From Hephaestia mangrovi (GTDB lineage Bacteria > Pseudomonadota > Alphaproteobacteria > Sphingomonadales > Sphingomonadaceae), in NCBI RefSeq assembly GCF_019880555.1, contig NZ_JAINVU010000003.1, positions 124,001-188,000 of the forward strand: a stretch of 64,000 nt of DNA. The letters run 5' to 3'. How positions within the stretch are numbered: position 1 is the stretch's first letter; every line of letters begins with the position of its first letter. Positions 28,272 through 38,800 of the stretch are shown piece by piece. Both the position numbers and the translations under genes were made by a program. The notes below the pieces were generated by a model. It ran no database searches. It had not been told where the DNA came from and was given only the letters and a program-made list of their open reading frames with translations.

Positions 28272-28658
28272 TTACCGGCACTCGGCATTGCCCTTGTCGA
28301 TCGCCTGACCGAGCACCGCGCCGCCGGCTGCGCCGAGCAGGGTGCCGATCGTGGCCGACCCGCCCGGCGCGATCAGGTTGCCGAGCACGCCGCCGGCAAG
28401 GCCGCCGACGATCAGTCCTGTCGTGCCATCGTCGCGTTTGCAATAATAGCGGCCGTCCGAACCGCGATAGATCGTGTCGTCGCGGCTGAGATGGCGGGGG
28501 TGATAGCGATCGCCGCTGCGATAATGGCGATAGGCATCGTAGCTGCCGCTCGGCGCCTGGCTGTAATAGCCGGGGCCGCGGCTGCCGTACCCGTCACTGG
28601 CGCAGGCGCCGAGCGCGAGCATCGAGCCGGCGCCGATTGCGAGAATAAGCTTGTTCAT
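28272..28658 (-). CDS. Glycine-zipper 2TM lipoprotein
   Basis: The 128-residue protein has a lipoprotein signal peptide ending in LGAC (Cys about 19). A Tyr/Arg/Ser-rich middle part contains YYSQ and HYRSGDRYHP repeats and the stretch YYCKRDDGTTG. A C-terminal glycine-zipper pair GLIVGGLAGGVLGNLIAPGG and LGAAGGAVLGQAID ends in a Cys. Such proteins are small outer-membrane-associated lipoproteins related to the SlyB/Rickettsia 17-kDa antigen group. A paralogue with the same C-terminal layout is encoded just upstream. Confidence 0.85.
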   Translation of the reverse strand: MNKLILAIGAGSMLALGACASDGYGSRGPGYYSQAPSGSYDAYRHYRSGDRYHPRHLSRDDTIYRGSDGRYYCKRDDGTTGLIVGGLAGGVLGNLIAPGGSATIGTLLGAAGGAVLGQAIDKGNAECR

Positions 28659-28720
28659 TTCAGGTCTCCCCTGTCGGGAGCCGACGGCCTTTCATATGCC
28701 GCACCGCCGGCCGGTGATCT

Positions 28721-29044
28721 TCAGCGGCAGTGCGTCTTGCTGTCGAGCGCGTGGCCGACGAGCGCGCCGCCGGCGGCACCGAGCACGGTGCCGGTGGTGC
28801 GATCGCCATGGGTATCCACGGTACGGCCGAGCAACGCGCCCGCCACACCGCCGACAACGGTGCCGACCGTGCCGTCCGACTTGCGGCAATAGCGCCGCCC
28901 GTCGCGTCCGCGCCATTCCTTATAGGCATAGTGACGCTGGTGATGGCGATAATGGTGCTGCGCGACAGCGCTGGTCGCCGGCAGCACCGCGGCTGCTGGC
29001 ATGGCGACCGCGGCAATGCCAATCGCAAGGATTGCGTTCTTCAT
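28721..29044 (-). CDS. Glycine-zipper 2TM protein, exported
   Basis: The 107-residue protein has a Sec signal peptide (MKNAILAIGIAAVAMPAAA...), no lipobox, a His/Tyr/Arg-rich segment (HHYRHHQRHYAYKEW) and a C-terminal glycine-zipper domain: GTVVGGVAGALLG then GTVLGAAGGALVGHALD, ending KTHCR. The RYCRKSDGTVGT stretch parallels YYCKRDDGTTGL in the neighbouring lipoprotein, so the two genes probably arose by duplication. It is likely envelope-associated; function unknown. Confidence 0.85.
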   Translation of the reverse strand: MKNAILAIGIAAVAMPAAAVLPATSAVAQHHYRHHQRHYAYKEWRGRDGRRYCRKSDGTVGTVVGGVAGALLGRTVDTHGDRTTGTVLGAAGGALVGHALDSKTHCR

Positions 29045-29164
29045 CGTGACACTCCCTTATGGTCTCATCGAACTTGATATCGGAAGCGTAACGCTCGCTT
29101 GGCGAGGGGGTTGCATGAACCGAAAACAACATTCCATTCATCGTATCGGCGACTCGACCCTTGT

Positions 29165-29180
29165 GTTGCAAAATTGCAAC
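29165..29180 (+). promoter_or_regulatory. Palindrome GTTGCAA-AA-TTGCAAC upstream of clpB
   Basis: A 7+2+7 inverted repeat in an AT-richer leader, 33 nt before the clpB ATG. It could be an operator or part of the promoter. A partly matching TTGCAACATT also occurs upstream of the TonB receptor around 39091. No CIRCE element or clear heat-shock sigma promoter was identified. Confidence 0.4.
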
Positions 29181-29213
29181 ATTACATCCGACACACAGTC
29201 TTAAGGGGCCAGC

Positions 29214-31793
29214 ATGAACCTCGAAAAATTCACCGACCGCGCCAAGGGCTTCCTGCAATCGGCGCAAACCGTCGCGATCCGCATGAACAACCAGCAGATC
29301 ACGCCGGAACACCTCCTCAAGGCGCTGCTCGAGGACGAGCAGGGCATGGCAGCCGGGTTGATCCAGGCGGCCGGCGGCGATCCCAAGCGCGCCGTCACTG
29401 AGACCGATCTCGCGCTGTCGAAGCTGCCCGCCGTTTCCGGCTCGGGCGCGCAGCAGCCGCCGGGGCTCAACAACGATGCCGTGCGCGTGCTGGACCAGGC
29501 CGAGCAGGTGGCAGCGAAGGCGGGGGACAGCTATGTCACCGTCGAGCGGTTGCTGCTGGCGCTCGCGCTGTCGCTCAACACCGCGGCAGGCAAGGCGCTG
29601 AAGGCGGCGGGCGTTACGCCCGAGGGGCTCAACGCCGCGATCAACCAGCTTCGCGGCGGCCGCACCGCCGACACCGCGTCCGCCGAGGATCGCTACGACG
29701 CGCTCAAGAAATTCGCCCGCGACCTCACTGAGGCGGCGCGCGCCGGCAAGCTCGATCCCGTCATCGGCCGCGACGAGGAAATCCGCCGCACCGTGCAGAT
29801 CCTCGCGCGGCGCACCAAGAACAATCCGGTGCTGATCGGCGACCCCGGCGTCGGCAAGACCGCTATCGCCGAGGGGTTGGCGCTGCGCATCGCCAATGGC
29901 GACGTGCCCGACACGCTCAAGGACCGCCAGTTGATGGCGCTCGACATGGGCGCGCTGATCGCCGGCGCCAAATATCGCGGCGAGTTCGAGGAGCGCCTGA
30001 AGGGCGTGCTCGATGAGGTGAAGGGCGCGGAGGGGCAGATCATCCTGTTCATCGACGAGATGCACACGCTGATCGGCGCCGGCAAATCCGAAGGCGCGAT
30101 GGATGCCGGCAACCTGCTCAAGCCCGCCCTCGCCCGCGGTGAGCTGCATTGCATCGGCGCGACGACGCTCGACGAATATCGCAAGTACGTCGAAAAGGAC
30201 GCCGCGCTCCAGCGCCGCTTCCAGCCGGTGTTCGTCGGCGAGCCGACGGTCGAGGACACCATCTCGATCCTGCGCGGGCTGAAGGAAAAATACGAGCTCC
30301 ACCACGGCGTGCGGATCACCGACGGTGCGATCGTTGCGGCGGCGACCTTGTCGAACCGCTACATCACCGACCGCTTCCTCCCCGACAAGGCGATCGACCT
30401 GATGGACGAGGCGGCGAGCCGCATCCGCATGGAAGTCGAGTCGAAGCCCGAGGAGATCGAGACCCTCGACCGCCGCATCATCCAGCTCAAGATCGAGCGC
30501 GAGGCGCTGCGCAAGGAAACCGACGACGCCTCGAAGGATCGCCTCGGCCGTCTCGAGGAGGAACTCGCCGACCTCGAGGAGCAATCGGCGGCGCTGACCG
30601 AGCGCTGGCAGGCCGAGAAGGTCAAGATCCAGTCCGAAGCCAAGCTCAAGGAACAGCTCGACGCCGCGCGCCTCGAACTGGAGCAGGCGCAACGCGCGGG
30701 CGATCTCGCGCGCGCCGGCGAGCTTTCCTACGGCACCATCCCCGCGCTCGAAAAGCAGGTTGCCGAGGCGCAGGGCGCGTCGGAGGGCGCGATGCTGCGC
30801 GAGGAAGTGACCGAGGACGATATCGCCGGCGTGGTCAGCCGCTGGACCGGCATTCCCGTCGACCGGATGATGGAAGGCGAGCGCGAGAAGCTGCTCCATA
30901 TGGAGGAGGCTCTGGCCAAGCGCGTCATCGGCCAGGCCGATGCGGTGAAGGCGGTGTCCACCGCCGTGCGCCGCGCGCGTGCCGGGCTGCAGGATCCGAA
31001 CCGGCCCTTGGGCTCGTTCCTGTTCCTCGGCCCGACCGGCGTCGGCAAGACCGAGCTGACCAAGGCGCTCGCCGAATTCCTGTTCGACGATCCCAACGCC
31101 ATGGTCCGCATCGACATGAGCGAGTTCATGGAGAAGCACGCCGTTGCTCGCCTGATCGGCGCGCCTCCGGGCTATGTCGGTTATGAGGAGGGCGGCGTTC
31201 TAACCGAGGCGGTTCGTCGGCGCCCCTATCAGGTGGTGCTGTTCGACGAGGTCGAGAAGGCGCATGGCGACGTGTTCAACGTGCTGCTGCAGGTGCTCGA
31301 CGACGGCCGGCTGACCGACGGCCAGGGCCGCACGGTCGACTTCACCAACACGCTGATCATCCTCACCTCCAACCTCGGCAGCCAGTATCTGTCCAACATG
31401 ACCGAGGGCCAGAAGGTCGAGGAGGTCGAGCCGCAGGTGATGGAGATCGTCCGCGCGCATTTCCGCCCGGAATTTTTGAACCGGCTAGACGAGATCATCC
31501 TGTTCCACCGCCTCGACGCCGAGCATATGGGCCCGATCGTCGACATCCAGGTCGCCCGCGTCCAGAAGCTGCTGGCCGATCGTAAGGTGACGCTAGACCT
31601 GACGGACGCCGCGCGCGCCTGGCTCGGCCGCGTCGGCTACGATCCGGTCTATGGCGCGCGCCCCTTGAAACGCGCGGTGCAGAAATATCTGCAAGACCCG
31701 CTCGCCGACCTGATCCTCAAGGGCGAGGTCAAGGACGGCGCGACGGTGAAGGTCGATGAAGGTGACGGCGGCCTGACGCTCGCTGTCGCCTGA
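29214..31793 (+). CDS. clpB: ClpB disaggregase chaperone
   Basis: The 859-residue AAA+ protein disaggregates protein with DnaK. It has a Clp N-domain (residues 1-150), NBD1 with GDPGVGKT and the VILFIDE-type Walker B, a coiled-coil M-domain at about 405-520 (Glu/Leu/Lys-rich, [15 protein letters not shown]), and NBD2 with [12 protein letters not shown] and [10 protein letters not shown]. The C-terminal D2-small domain ends near LTLAVA. Length is standard. The start at 29214 follows AAGGGG six nt upstream. It is a monocistronic unit between a palindromic leader and a GC-rich hairpin. Confidence 0.97.
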   Translation: MNLEKFTDRAKGFLQSAQTVAIRMNNQQITPEHLLKALLEDEQGMAAGLIQAAGGDPKRAVTETDLALSKLPAVSGSGAQQPPGLNNDAVRVLDQAEQVAAKAGDSYVTVERLLLALALSLNTAAGKALKAAGVTPEGLNAAINQLRGGRTADTASAEDRYDALKKFARDLTEAARAGKLDPVIGRDEEIRRTVQILARRTKNNPVLIGDPGVGKTAIAEGLALRIANGDVPDTLKDRQLMALDMGALIAGAKYRGEFEERLKGVLDEVKGAEGQIILFIDEMHTLIGAGKSEGAMDAGNLLKPALARGELHCIGATTLDEYRKYVEKDAALQRRFQPVFVGEPTVEDTISILRGLKEKYELHHGVRITDGAIVAAATLSNRYITDRFLPDKAIDLMDEAASRIRMEVESKPEEIETLDRRIIQLKIEREALRKETDDASKDRLGRLEEELADLEEQSAALTERWQAEKVKIQSEAKLKEQLDAARLELEQAQRAGDLARAGELSYGTIPALEKQVAEAQGASEGAMLREEVTEDDIAGVVSRWTGIPVDRMMEGEREKLLHMEEALAKRVIGQADAVKAVSTAVRRARAGLQDPNRPLGSFLFLGPTGVGKTELTKALAEFLFDDPNAMVRIDMSEFMEKHAVARLIGAPPGYVGYEEGGVLTEAVRRRPYQVVLFDEVEKAHGDVFNVLLQVLDDGRLTDGQGRTVDFTNTLIILTSNLGSQYLSNMTEGQKVEEVEPQVMEIVRAHFRPEFLNRLDEIILFHRLDAEHMGPIVDIQVARVQKLLADRKVTLDLTDAARAWLGRVGYDPVYGARPLKRAVQKYLQDPLADLILKGEVKDGATVKVDEGDGGLTLAVA

Positions 31794-31811
31794 GATGTCA
31801 TGACACTCGAT

Positions 31812-31838
31812 GGGGCCGGCGGGCAACGCCGGCCTCAT
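31812..31838 (+). terminator. Hairpin downstream of clpB
   Basis: GGCCGGCG / CGCCGGCC stem with a 5-nt loop, followed by TCATTAT; a weak T-tract. It lies about 20 nt after the clpB stop. Confidence 0.6.
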
Positions 31839-31859
31839 TATCTGTGACAGTTCTGCTGC

Positions 31860-32126
31860 TCAGCCGCCGCCGTTGACCGGCACCTGAACCTGACCGCGCT
31901 CGATTTCCATCCGATCGGACGCGCGCTGGGCTTCCCATTCGCTGCGATGCATGCAGACGCGCTTCTTGCGGATCAGCGAGCCGAGCTCACCCGACGTTTC
32001 GCAGGTGATCGGGTCATCGGCTTTTGCCGTTGCCGTCTTCGTCGGCTTCGCGGTCGCCGTAGAAGCGTCAGCGGCCTGCCCCGGCACACCCGCACCCAAA
32101 GCCAAGATCATCAGAAGAGGGACCAT
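31860..32126 (-). CDS. Small exported protein, conserved in style, unknown function
   Basis: The 88-residue protein starts with a signal peptide (MVPLLMILALGAGVPGQAADA), then a short Thr/Ala/Lys linker, and a core CETSGELGSLIRKKRVCMHRS followed by EWEAQR. Two cysteines 18 residues apart and the RVCMxRSEWE motif recall a small family of exported sphingomonad proteins; this comparison is from memory. No catalytic motif. It converges with clpB and lies 17 nt from the end of the oxygenase gene on the same strand. Confidence 0.7.
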   Translation of the reverse strand: MVPLLMILALGAGVPGQAADASTATAKPTKTATAKADDPITCETSGELGSLIRKKRVCMHRSEWEAQRASDRMEIERGQVQVPVNGGG

Positions 32127-32143
32127 CTATCTCGCCACTCCGA

Positions 32144-33667
32144 TCATATATGGTTTGCCGGAACACCGGGAACCGACTGGTTTAACCGCTTGGGAATCAT
32201 ATCGAACGCAATCGTGACGCGCTCTCCCATTATGCTCGGATTGGTACCATGCCACATACATGAGGGCAAGAGAACGAGTCTGCCCGGTTTTGGCTCGACG
32301 GTCCGTAACGGCGCAATCTCCAGACCGAGATTTTCCGGCCCGCCGCCGAGCCATAAATGCCCCGCGAGACCCGACAGCATTTCGGGAACCTCGATGTAGA
32401 GAACCCCGCTCAACCATCCCTGGGGGTGGTGATGGGCGCTGTGATAGCCGTCCCCGGTCAGCCGCACCGACCAGCTTCCCGCAAAGCGCGCCGCGGCGTC
32501 GCGATCCTGGCGAAGCAAAGGGTGCGCGGCATCGGCGGGCGGCATCGCCCGAGCAAATGCCGCGACTTCGGCACGCACCAGTTCGCGCGCCGCGGCGATC
32601 GCCGGACTGATCCGCGCAAGCAGCGGGCCATCCGTCTGACTGCCATGGCGGACCGACTGGTTGAGGAACCGCCCTGAGCGGTCATGGAGAGCACGCAACT
32701 CGCGCCTCAATCCGGGGAGATCGAGCCGGTTCGGATCGAGATCGACGACGTGGGTCGCCTTCCCGTCGCAATCGAGCCAGTCGGCCCGGACGTCACCGGT
32801 CGCTCGCCAAATGAGCCAGGCATAAGGCCAGGCCTCCGCGTCGCCGGGCTGGCCCAGCAGCGGTTCGATCTCTGCGCGCGCCGCATCGAGCGCGCCTCTG
32901 CGAATCAAATGTCTGGCGCGGCGAATGCGATGGCCCGGCTCGTCAACCGGCGCCAGCCGATCGAACCGTTCCGCCGCACGATCGAGGTGGCGCAGCTCAT
33001 CCTCGGCGACGGCGTCTAACAGCGCGAACGGCCGCGGATCGCCCGTCCGCGCAACGGCCCGGTCAATATAGGCGCGCGCCTCGGCCGGATGCTCGGCGTC
33101 CAGCAGCAGGTCGATCGCCACCAGATCGGGATCGATCGACTGGCCGAACGCGGCGATGGCCCGATCGAGTGTCGAAAGCGCGCGGTCGGGCTGACCGACC
33201 ATCGAGGCGAGCTGCGCGAACTGCCGGTGTCCCTGGTACCAACCGTGGTTCACCGCCAGCATGCGGTCTAGTTCGTCAAGGGCCTGCAGGCCGTCGCCCT
33301 CGGCATAACGCGCCGACGCGAGCGCGAGACGCAGTTCGGCGTCGCCCGGGCGGTGAGCGATCGCTTCCAGAAAGTTTCGAACGGCCGGCAAGCCGGCCTC
33401 CAGCCGAACATAAGCAAGCGTCCGCCGGATGCCGACATCTTCGGGCGCCCGTGCCAGGGCGCGCTCCAGAAGGTCGACCGCCTTGTCGCGGCGATCGCAC
33501 GCGCGCCACAGGAGTGCGAGCCACTGCGCCGCCCGCACGTCGCCGGGGTGACTGCGCAAAAACCGCTCTACGGCGTCGATTGCGGGTTGCTCGTCGCCGG
33601 CGGCGAGCGCGCGTTCAGCCATTTCATAGACCGTCGCCGGGACGCCGGGGACGGCCGGATCGCTCAC
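32144..33667 (-). CDS. TPR protein fused to a 2OG-Fe(II) oxygenase domain
   Basis: The 507-residue product from a GTG at 33667 can also start at an ATG at 33622; the open frame runs further upstream into the previous gene. Residues about 10-290 are TPR-like helical repeats (QWLALLWRACDRRDKAVDLLERAL and similar). The C-terminal domain (about 370-500) matches the putative 2OG-Fe(II) oxygenase family of the PF13759 type: SVRLTGDGYHSAHHHPQGWLSG, then GRLVLLPSCMWHGTNP and ERVTIAFDMIP, giving the H-x-H, distal H and Arg positions. It probably hydroxylates a peptide or small molecule held by the TPR. It lies 49 nt after the TPR-sulfotransferase gene. Confidence 0.85.
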   Translation of the reverse strand: MSDPAVPGVPATVYEMAERALAAGDEQPAIDAVERFLRSHPGDVRAAQWLALLWRACDRRDKAVDLLERALARAPEDVGIRRTLAYVRLEAGLPAVRNFLEAIAHRPGDAELRLALASARYAEGDGLQALDELDRMLAVNHGWYQGHRQFAQLASMVGQPDRALSTLDRAIAAFGQSIDPDLVAIDLLLDAEHPAEARAYIDRAVARTGDPRPFALLDAVAEDELRHLDRAAERFDRLAPVDEPGHRIRRARHLIRRGALDAARAEIEPLLGQPGDAEAWPYAWLIWRATGDVRADWLDCDGKATHVVDLDPNRLDLPGLRRELRALHDRSGRFLNQSVRHGSQTDGPLLARISPAIAAARELVRAEVAAFARAMPPADAAHPLLRQDRDAAARFAGSWSVRLTGDGYHSAHHHPQGWLSGVLYIEVPEMLSGLAGHLWLGGGPENLGLEIAPLRTVEPKPGRLVLLPSCMWHGTNPSIMGERVTIAFDMIPKRLNQSVPGVPANHI

Positions 33668-33716
33668 CGGTCCCGCGATCCCGCAACGAGGCGATCGGGG
33701 CACCGGGTGGATGGCA

Positions 33717-35747
33717 TCAGCGCGGCGCCACCGCGGGGATCGACTCGTCTTCGAGCGAATAGCCGAAACGGTCGATCCACGGGGCAAGTGTCGGGATCAC
33801 CGGTTCGAGGAAATCGCGATACCGCCGCCATCGGCCGGCAGCGCGGGTGTAGACGGGTTCGGTCACCTGCGAATAGCTGGCCGTGCGCACCGTGCCGCGC
33901 GAGCGCGCCGCATGGCGGTGATCGAATTCGGCGTCGAGGCTCGCAAAGCCCAGCCAGTCGAACAGCGGCGCCAGTTCGCGATGCTGATCGGCAACAAGAC
34001 GTTCGTAGATCACCGTGTGGACGGGCAGATCGAAAATCTCGCGCGCCTTTTGCCAATTGGTGAAGGTGAGATCGTAAAGCGCCGCGGCATCGCCGAGATC
34101 GAGAAAGTTCGCCATCGCCGCATTGGTACGAAAATTGGTGATAAAGCAGCTCAGCAAGACGTCGCACGGGTGCCGCAGGATCAGCACAAAGCGTGCTTCC
34201 GGAAACAGGCGCCGGATAGCCGGCACCTTGTTGAGGTGCATCGGGTGCTTGTCGATGACGAGGGTGTCGGCGTCGAGCGGCCCGCAAGTCGCGACCTTGA
34301 CGAAATAGGAGTCGCGTGCCCGCCGGATTGCCGCCTCGTCGAGCGACGGCAGCGCCTCCGTCCCGCCGAGCTCTGCTTCGATCTCGCCGATGAAGGGCTC
34401 TTCTTCGAGGACGAGGGTGTTCTCCTCGGCCATCAGCATCGTATCGAGCAAGGTTGTGCCGGATCGCGGGAAGCCGACAAGGAACACCGGCGTTCGATAG
34501 GGGCTCTCAGGATCGACGGAGGTCCAACTGGCGGCCCATTCCGGCGTGACCGACTCGATATCATTGCGTATCATATCGCGATATTGGCGAGCGCGATCCA
34601 GCGGCCTCGACGGCTCGGCGCGCCAGTGATCGTTCATTGCCTGAAACGCCTCGATCGCTTCATCATGGCGACCGAGTCGATCGAGCAGTACGCCGCGCAG
34701 ATGGAACTTGCGGCCGGGCACGACGACATCGCCCGATCGCTCGAGTGCGGCATAAGCGCCGGCGAAATCGCCGCCGCGCTTCAGGATCAGCGCGTCGATA
34801 TAGGCAATCGACTCCGCATCGATGCCGGCGGCCTCCGCCCGGGCACGAAGCGGATCGAGTTCGTCCTCGCGGTTCATCCGCTCATACACCGAGCCAAGGC
34901 CGACGAACGGAGGCCCCAGCGCCGGATCGATCGCCAGCGCCGCTTCGTAGGCGCGCTCCGCATCGGCATAATCGTTGTATCGCGCGGCTTCATGGCCGAA
35001 GTCGGAAAGGATGGCGGCGTCCGATGGTGCGGCCCGTGCGGCTTGGCGCATCGCCGCATAAGCCTCGTCCTCACGACCGGACACTCGATACAGCGTGTAG
35101 CGCGCCAGATGCGGCGCGGGATCATATGCATCATCGGCGATCAGGCCATCGAACACCGCTTCTGCCTCGTCGATGCGCCCCAGTTCATAAAGACCATTGG
35201 CGAGATTGAGCCGCACCGGTCGAGCCTCCGGCGCGAGTTCGATTGCTCGCTCGAGCGCCTGCACTGCGCCGTCGAAATCATCCCCTCCACGACGAGCGTT
35301 GCCGAGATTGTTCCACGCCTCCCAATCGTCTGATCGCTTGTTGACGACATGATCATAAAACCGGATGGCCGTATCGAAATCGCCGTCTTCCTGCGCGAGG
35401 AAACCACCGAGCCGCGCCAGCCGCAGGCTCTCGTCGCGGAAAGCGTGCGCGAGTTCGCAAATCCTGCGCGCGTCAGCGAGACGCCCAAGATGATACAGCG
35501 CCTCCGCCAGATTCGCGCGGATCACCAGATCGTTCGGGAAATGCGCGTTGGCATCCTGCAGATAATCGGCGGCGCGGGCAAATTCGCGGCGATGAAATTC
35601 GACCGCGCCGGCAAGCGCCGACAGGACCGGCGTGCTGATATTCTGCGCCCGCGCCTGCGCCGCGAGTACCGCCGCTTCATCCAGCCGCCCTGAGCGCGCG
35701 GCCTGCCCGATCCTTTGAATAACGACATCCGCGGCTGCTGAAGCCAT
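33717..35747 (-). CDS. TPR-sulfotransferase fusion protein
   Basis: The 676-residue product has about ten TPR-type repeats in residues 1-390 (NNLGNARRGGDDFDGAVQALE is typical) and a C-terminal sulfotransferase domain. The PAPS 5'-phosphosulfate-binding loop GFPRSGTTLLDTM starts near residue 425, and the 3'-phosphate region RFVLILRHPCDVLLSCF follows near 530. The fusion resembles protein-tyrosine-sulfotransferase-like proteins. The ATG at 35747 has AGGA at ideal spacing, whereas the ATG two codons upstream is too close to it. A strong terminator ends only 6 nt upstream of this AGGA, so expression probably depends on read-through from the receptor gene. Confidence 0.88.
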   Translation of the reverse strand: MASAAADVVIQRIGQAARSGRLDEAAVLAAQARAQNISTPVLSALAGAVEFHRREFARAADYLQDANAHFPNDLVIRANLAEALYHLGRLADARRICELAHAFRDESLRLARLGGFLAQEDGDFDTAIRFYDHVVNKRSDDWEAWNNLGNARRGGDDFDGAVQALERAIELAPEARPVRLNLANGLYELGRIDEAEAVFDGLIADDAYDPAPHLARYTLYRVSGREDEAYAAMRQAARAAPSDAAILSDFGHEAARYNDYADAERAYEAALAIDPALGPPFVGLGSVYERMNREDELDPLRARAEAAGIDAESIAYIDALILKRGGDFAGAYAALERSGDVVVPGRKFHLRGVLLDRLGRHDEAIEAFQAMNDHWRAEPSRPLDRARQYRDMIRNDIESVTPEWAASWTSVDPESPYRTPVFLVGFPRSGTTLLDTMLMAEENTLVLEEEPFIGEIEAELGGTEALPSLDEAAIRRARDSYFVKVATCGPLDADTLVIDKHPMHLNKVPAIRRLFPEARFVLILRHPCDVLLSCFITNFRTNAAMANFLDLGDAAALYDLTFTNWQKAREIFDLPVHTVIYERLVADQHRELAPLFDWLGFASLDAEFDHRHAARSRGTVRTASYSQVTEPVYTRAAGRWRRYRDFLEPVIPTLAPWIDRFGYSLEDESIPAVAPR

Positions 35748-35759
35748 GCACATTTTCCT

Positions 35760-35794
35760 AAAAAAAAGGCGGCGACCCCTTGGGGATCGCCGCC
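35760..35794 (-). terminator. Strong intrinsic terminator between receptor and sulfotransferase genes
   Basis: On the minus strand GGCGGCGATCCCC / GGGGTCGCCGCC is followed by eight T residues. It starts 23 nt after the TonB-receptor stop. The T-tract runs almost directly into the Shine-Dalgarno of the sulfotransferase gene, so it behaves as an intra-operon attenuator. Confidence 0.9.
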
Positions 35795-35817
35795 AGAATA
35801 GAGCCAGGAACAGCTAA

Positions 35818-38800
35818 TTAAAAGTTCAGCGTGATCCCGGTGAAGATGTACCGGCCGAGCGCATCGTAGGTGCCCGGATAAGTGTTGCCGTTACACACGA
35901 CGCTGGCGCAACCGCTGTTCGTCGACGACGACGTGACCAGCGGCGGCTGGCGATCGAGCACGTTGTTCGCACCCAGGCGCCACGAGAGATGCTCGCCCAG
36001 ATCCGCCGTCAGCGTAACGTCGAAGTAGCTCTGCGCACCGATCTTCGCATCCTGCGGGTAGATCAGCGAGCTATTCAGCGTCGAGCTCGGGTTGAGATAT
36101 TCAACCTTCACCGACGACAGGTAACGCCACTGCGCCGACAGCCCGATGCCGCCCGGGGTCCGGAAGGTCGCACGCAGCTTGTGCCGCCACTTGGGCAGCG
36201 GATTGCCGCACGTCGGGCCGTAATAACCAGCACAATCATACACGTCAGTGAGGCCGTTATCGGTCTTGAACTTGTCGAGCGCCGTGCCGACGAAGCTCAG
36301 CGAGAGCGAGCCGATACCGCCGAGCTCGTGCGCATAGCTGCCGTTGAACTCGAAGCCCGTGGTCTTAACCGAACCGACATTGTGATTGATGTCGGTGACA
36401 TAGCCATCCGACGTCAGCCACAGCGAACCCGCCGCGTTGCGATGGATGAGATCGCACGCCGTGGGGTTCCCCGTGGTGGTGCAGGATGCGACGATCGCGT
36501 CCGCGCCAAACTGCTGAATGGCGTCCTTCACCTTGATGTCAAAATAATCGACACTCAGCATCAAGTTGGGAACCCAATGCGGCTGAAGCACGATACCCAG
36601 GCTCTTGGTGGTCGACTTCTCCGGATTGAGGTCCGGGTTGCCGCCGATCAGGCCGTTATACTGCGCAGCCGGGTTTGCCGGCGTACCACCAGCGACGCCT
36701 TGCAGCGCGCAATTGGCCGAGACCGAGCTCTGCGCGGCGCACGGATCGCTCACACCATCAAGCGCGACGATCTGCGGCGCGAACAGCTCTTCGATGTTCG
36801 GCACACGAACGGCACGGTTGTAGCCGCCGCGAATCTTGATGTCCGAGATCGGCGCGAAGTTGAGATTGAGCTTGTAGGTATTGGTGTTGAACGTGCGCCC
36901 GTTCGAGATCTTGTAGTGCGAATAACGATAGCCGCCATCGAACGACAGGTCGTAGATGAAGCTATCGTGGACGATCGGCACGTTGAGCTCGCCGAACACC
37001 TCGGTCACGTTGTAGCTGCCCTGGGTGAACTTGGTCGGCGCACCCTGGCCCGAGAGATCGCCGGTTTCGAACTCGTTGTCCGGCGTCAGCTGGAGCTTCT
37101 CCACCCGATGCTCGGCACCAAGCGCGACATTGACGCCGTCGTCGGCCCAAGGCGACTTGATGCCATATTCGCCGAGCGAGCCGGTCAGCGTCGCGCTCTC
37201 GATCTGCTCGGAGGTATAGCCCTTGATGAAGCCCGTGCCGTTGACATAGGCAAGCGACGCAGCCGAAGGCGTACCGCCGAAGATATCGTAGGGCACGCAG
37301 TTGGCGTCGGTGCCAGCCGCAGTCGAGCGGCAGATCACCTTCTGCCCGGCCGAGTTCGTGACATAGTTATTCCCGGTATAGGTCGACGGCGCGAGCACCG
37401 CGTCCAGCGCATTGGTCAGACGCGCAACCGAGAATTCATTGTAGTAGGTCTGCTGGTAGTTGGTACGACCGTACTGATAGTAAGCGTCGTACGACCACGC
37501 CTTACCGAGATCGCCACGGCTGCCGAGCACGGCGCGATATGCGGTGTGCTGCAGATCGGCGACGCGCGGGCCGCCTTCAACATTACGCCGCAGCGGCTGG
37601 AAATAGGCGATATTGTACGGATCACCCGTCGACGGATCGTAATAGGTGAGCGGCGCAGCACCCGGATTCGTATTGTACGGCGCGCCTTCGGCCAGCGGGA
37701 ACGTGCCGAGGTGGCCATTGATCAGGTTCGAATCCTGGCAGAGCACCGACGACTGCGCTCCCGACATCAGCGGGTTATCGCAGTTGATCGTCAGCGTGTT
37801 ACCGAAATCACCCGACGGCGCGATCTGGGCCTTCGTCTCATCGTCCATGAACATGAATTCCATGTACGGATGAATCGCCGGCGTGATCTCGTAATCGGCG
37901 AAGGCACCAGCCGTGTAGCGGCGATCAGGACGCTGGAAATAGTTCAGCGGCGCATAGTTATAAAGGCCATAGGTTCCCGTATCGATCGTGCCCGGGCCAA
38001 GCGCCCCGATGGTCGACGAGGAGACGTTTCCCGGCACGAAATAGAGCGCGTTGCCGCTGGGCGAGGTAGCCGAACCACCGCAGGCAAGCGTACTCGGGCT
38101 GCTCTTACTTCCCTGGATCGTGCACGCAGAATAATCACGACGCGACTGCAGGACCGGGTTGGCCTTGCGATAACCGAAATAGGCGGTCACGTGACCGCGG
38201 TCGCCATCGAGCGCGGCACCGAACGACGCGGTCGTGTCGAACTGCGCGCCATCGGTGGTCGTGCCGTCGGGATAGCCATATCCCGAAACGCCCGCTGCGG
38301 TCTTCGCGTCGAGCAGCGGCCGGATCAGGCTGTTGCGGTTGTTGTGATTGTAGATGCCGTAATTGGTGTCGAGCCGGAACCCGGTGAAATCGGTGTCCAT
38401 CACGAAGTTGACGACACCCGCAACGGCGTCCGCGCCGTAGGTGGCCGAAGCGCCGCCGGTCAGCACGTCGACGCGCTTCACCAGCGACGACGGGATGAAG
38501 TTGAGGTCGGCCGCCGAAGAGGTCGAGTTCGGGTCACCAGTCATCAGACGGCGGCCGTTGATCAGAACCAGCGTGCGCGACGGCCCGAGACCGCGAAGGT
38601 CGACCGTTGCCGTGCCGGTGGCACCATTGGCAAGCGCGGAGCTCTGGCCCGCGACCACCTGCGGCAGCGAGTTCAGCAGGTCTTCGGTGCGGGTCGTGCC
38701 CGACAGCGAGATGTCCTGGCTGGTCACCGTGGTGATCGGCGAAACCGACTGCATGTTCGGCGACTGAATGCGCGAGCCGGTGACGATGATCTCGGGGGCT

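Noticed and set aside
28920-31139. Long open frame antisense to clpB
   Set aside because: It mirrors the codon pattern of clpB, has low-complexity His/Arg/Leu composition and no recognisable domain; it is a GC-driven shadow.
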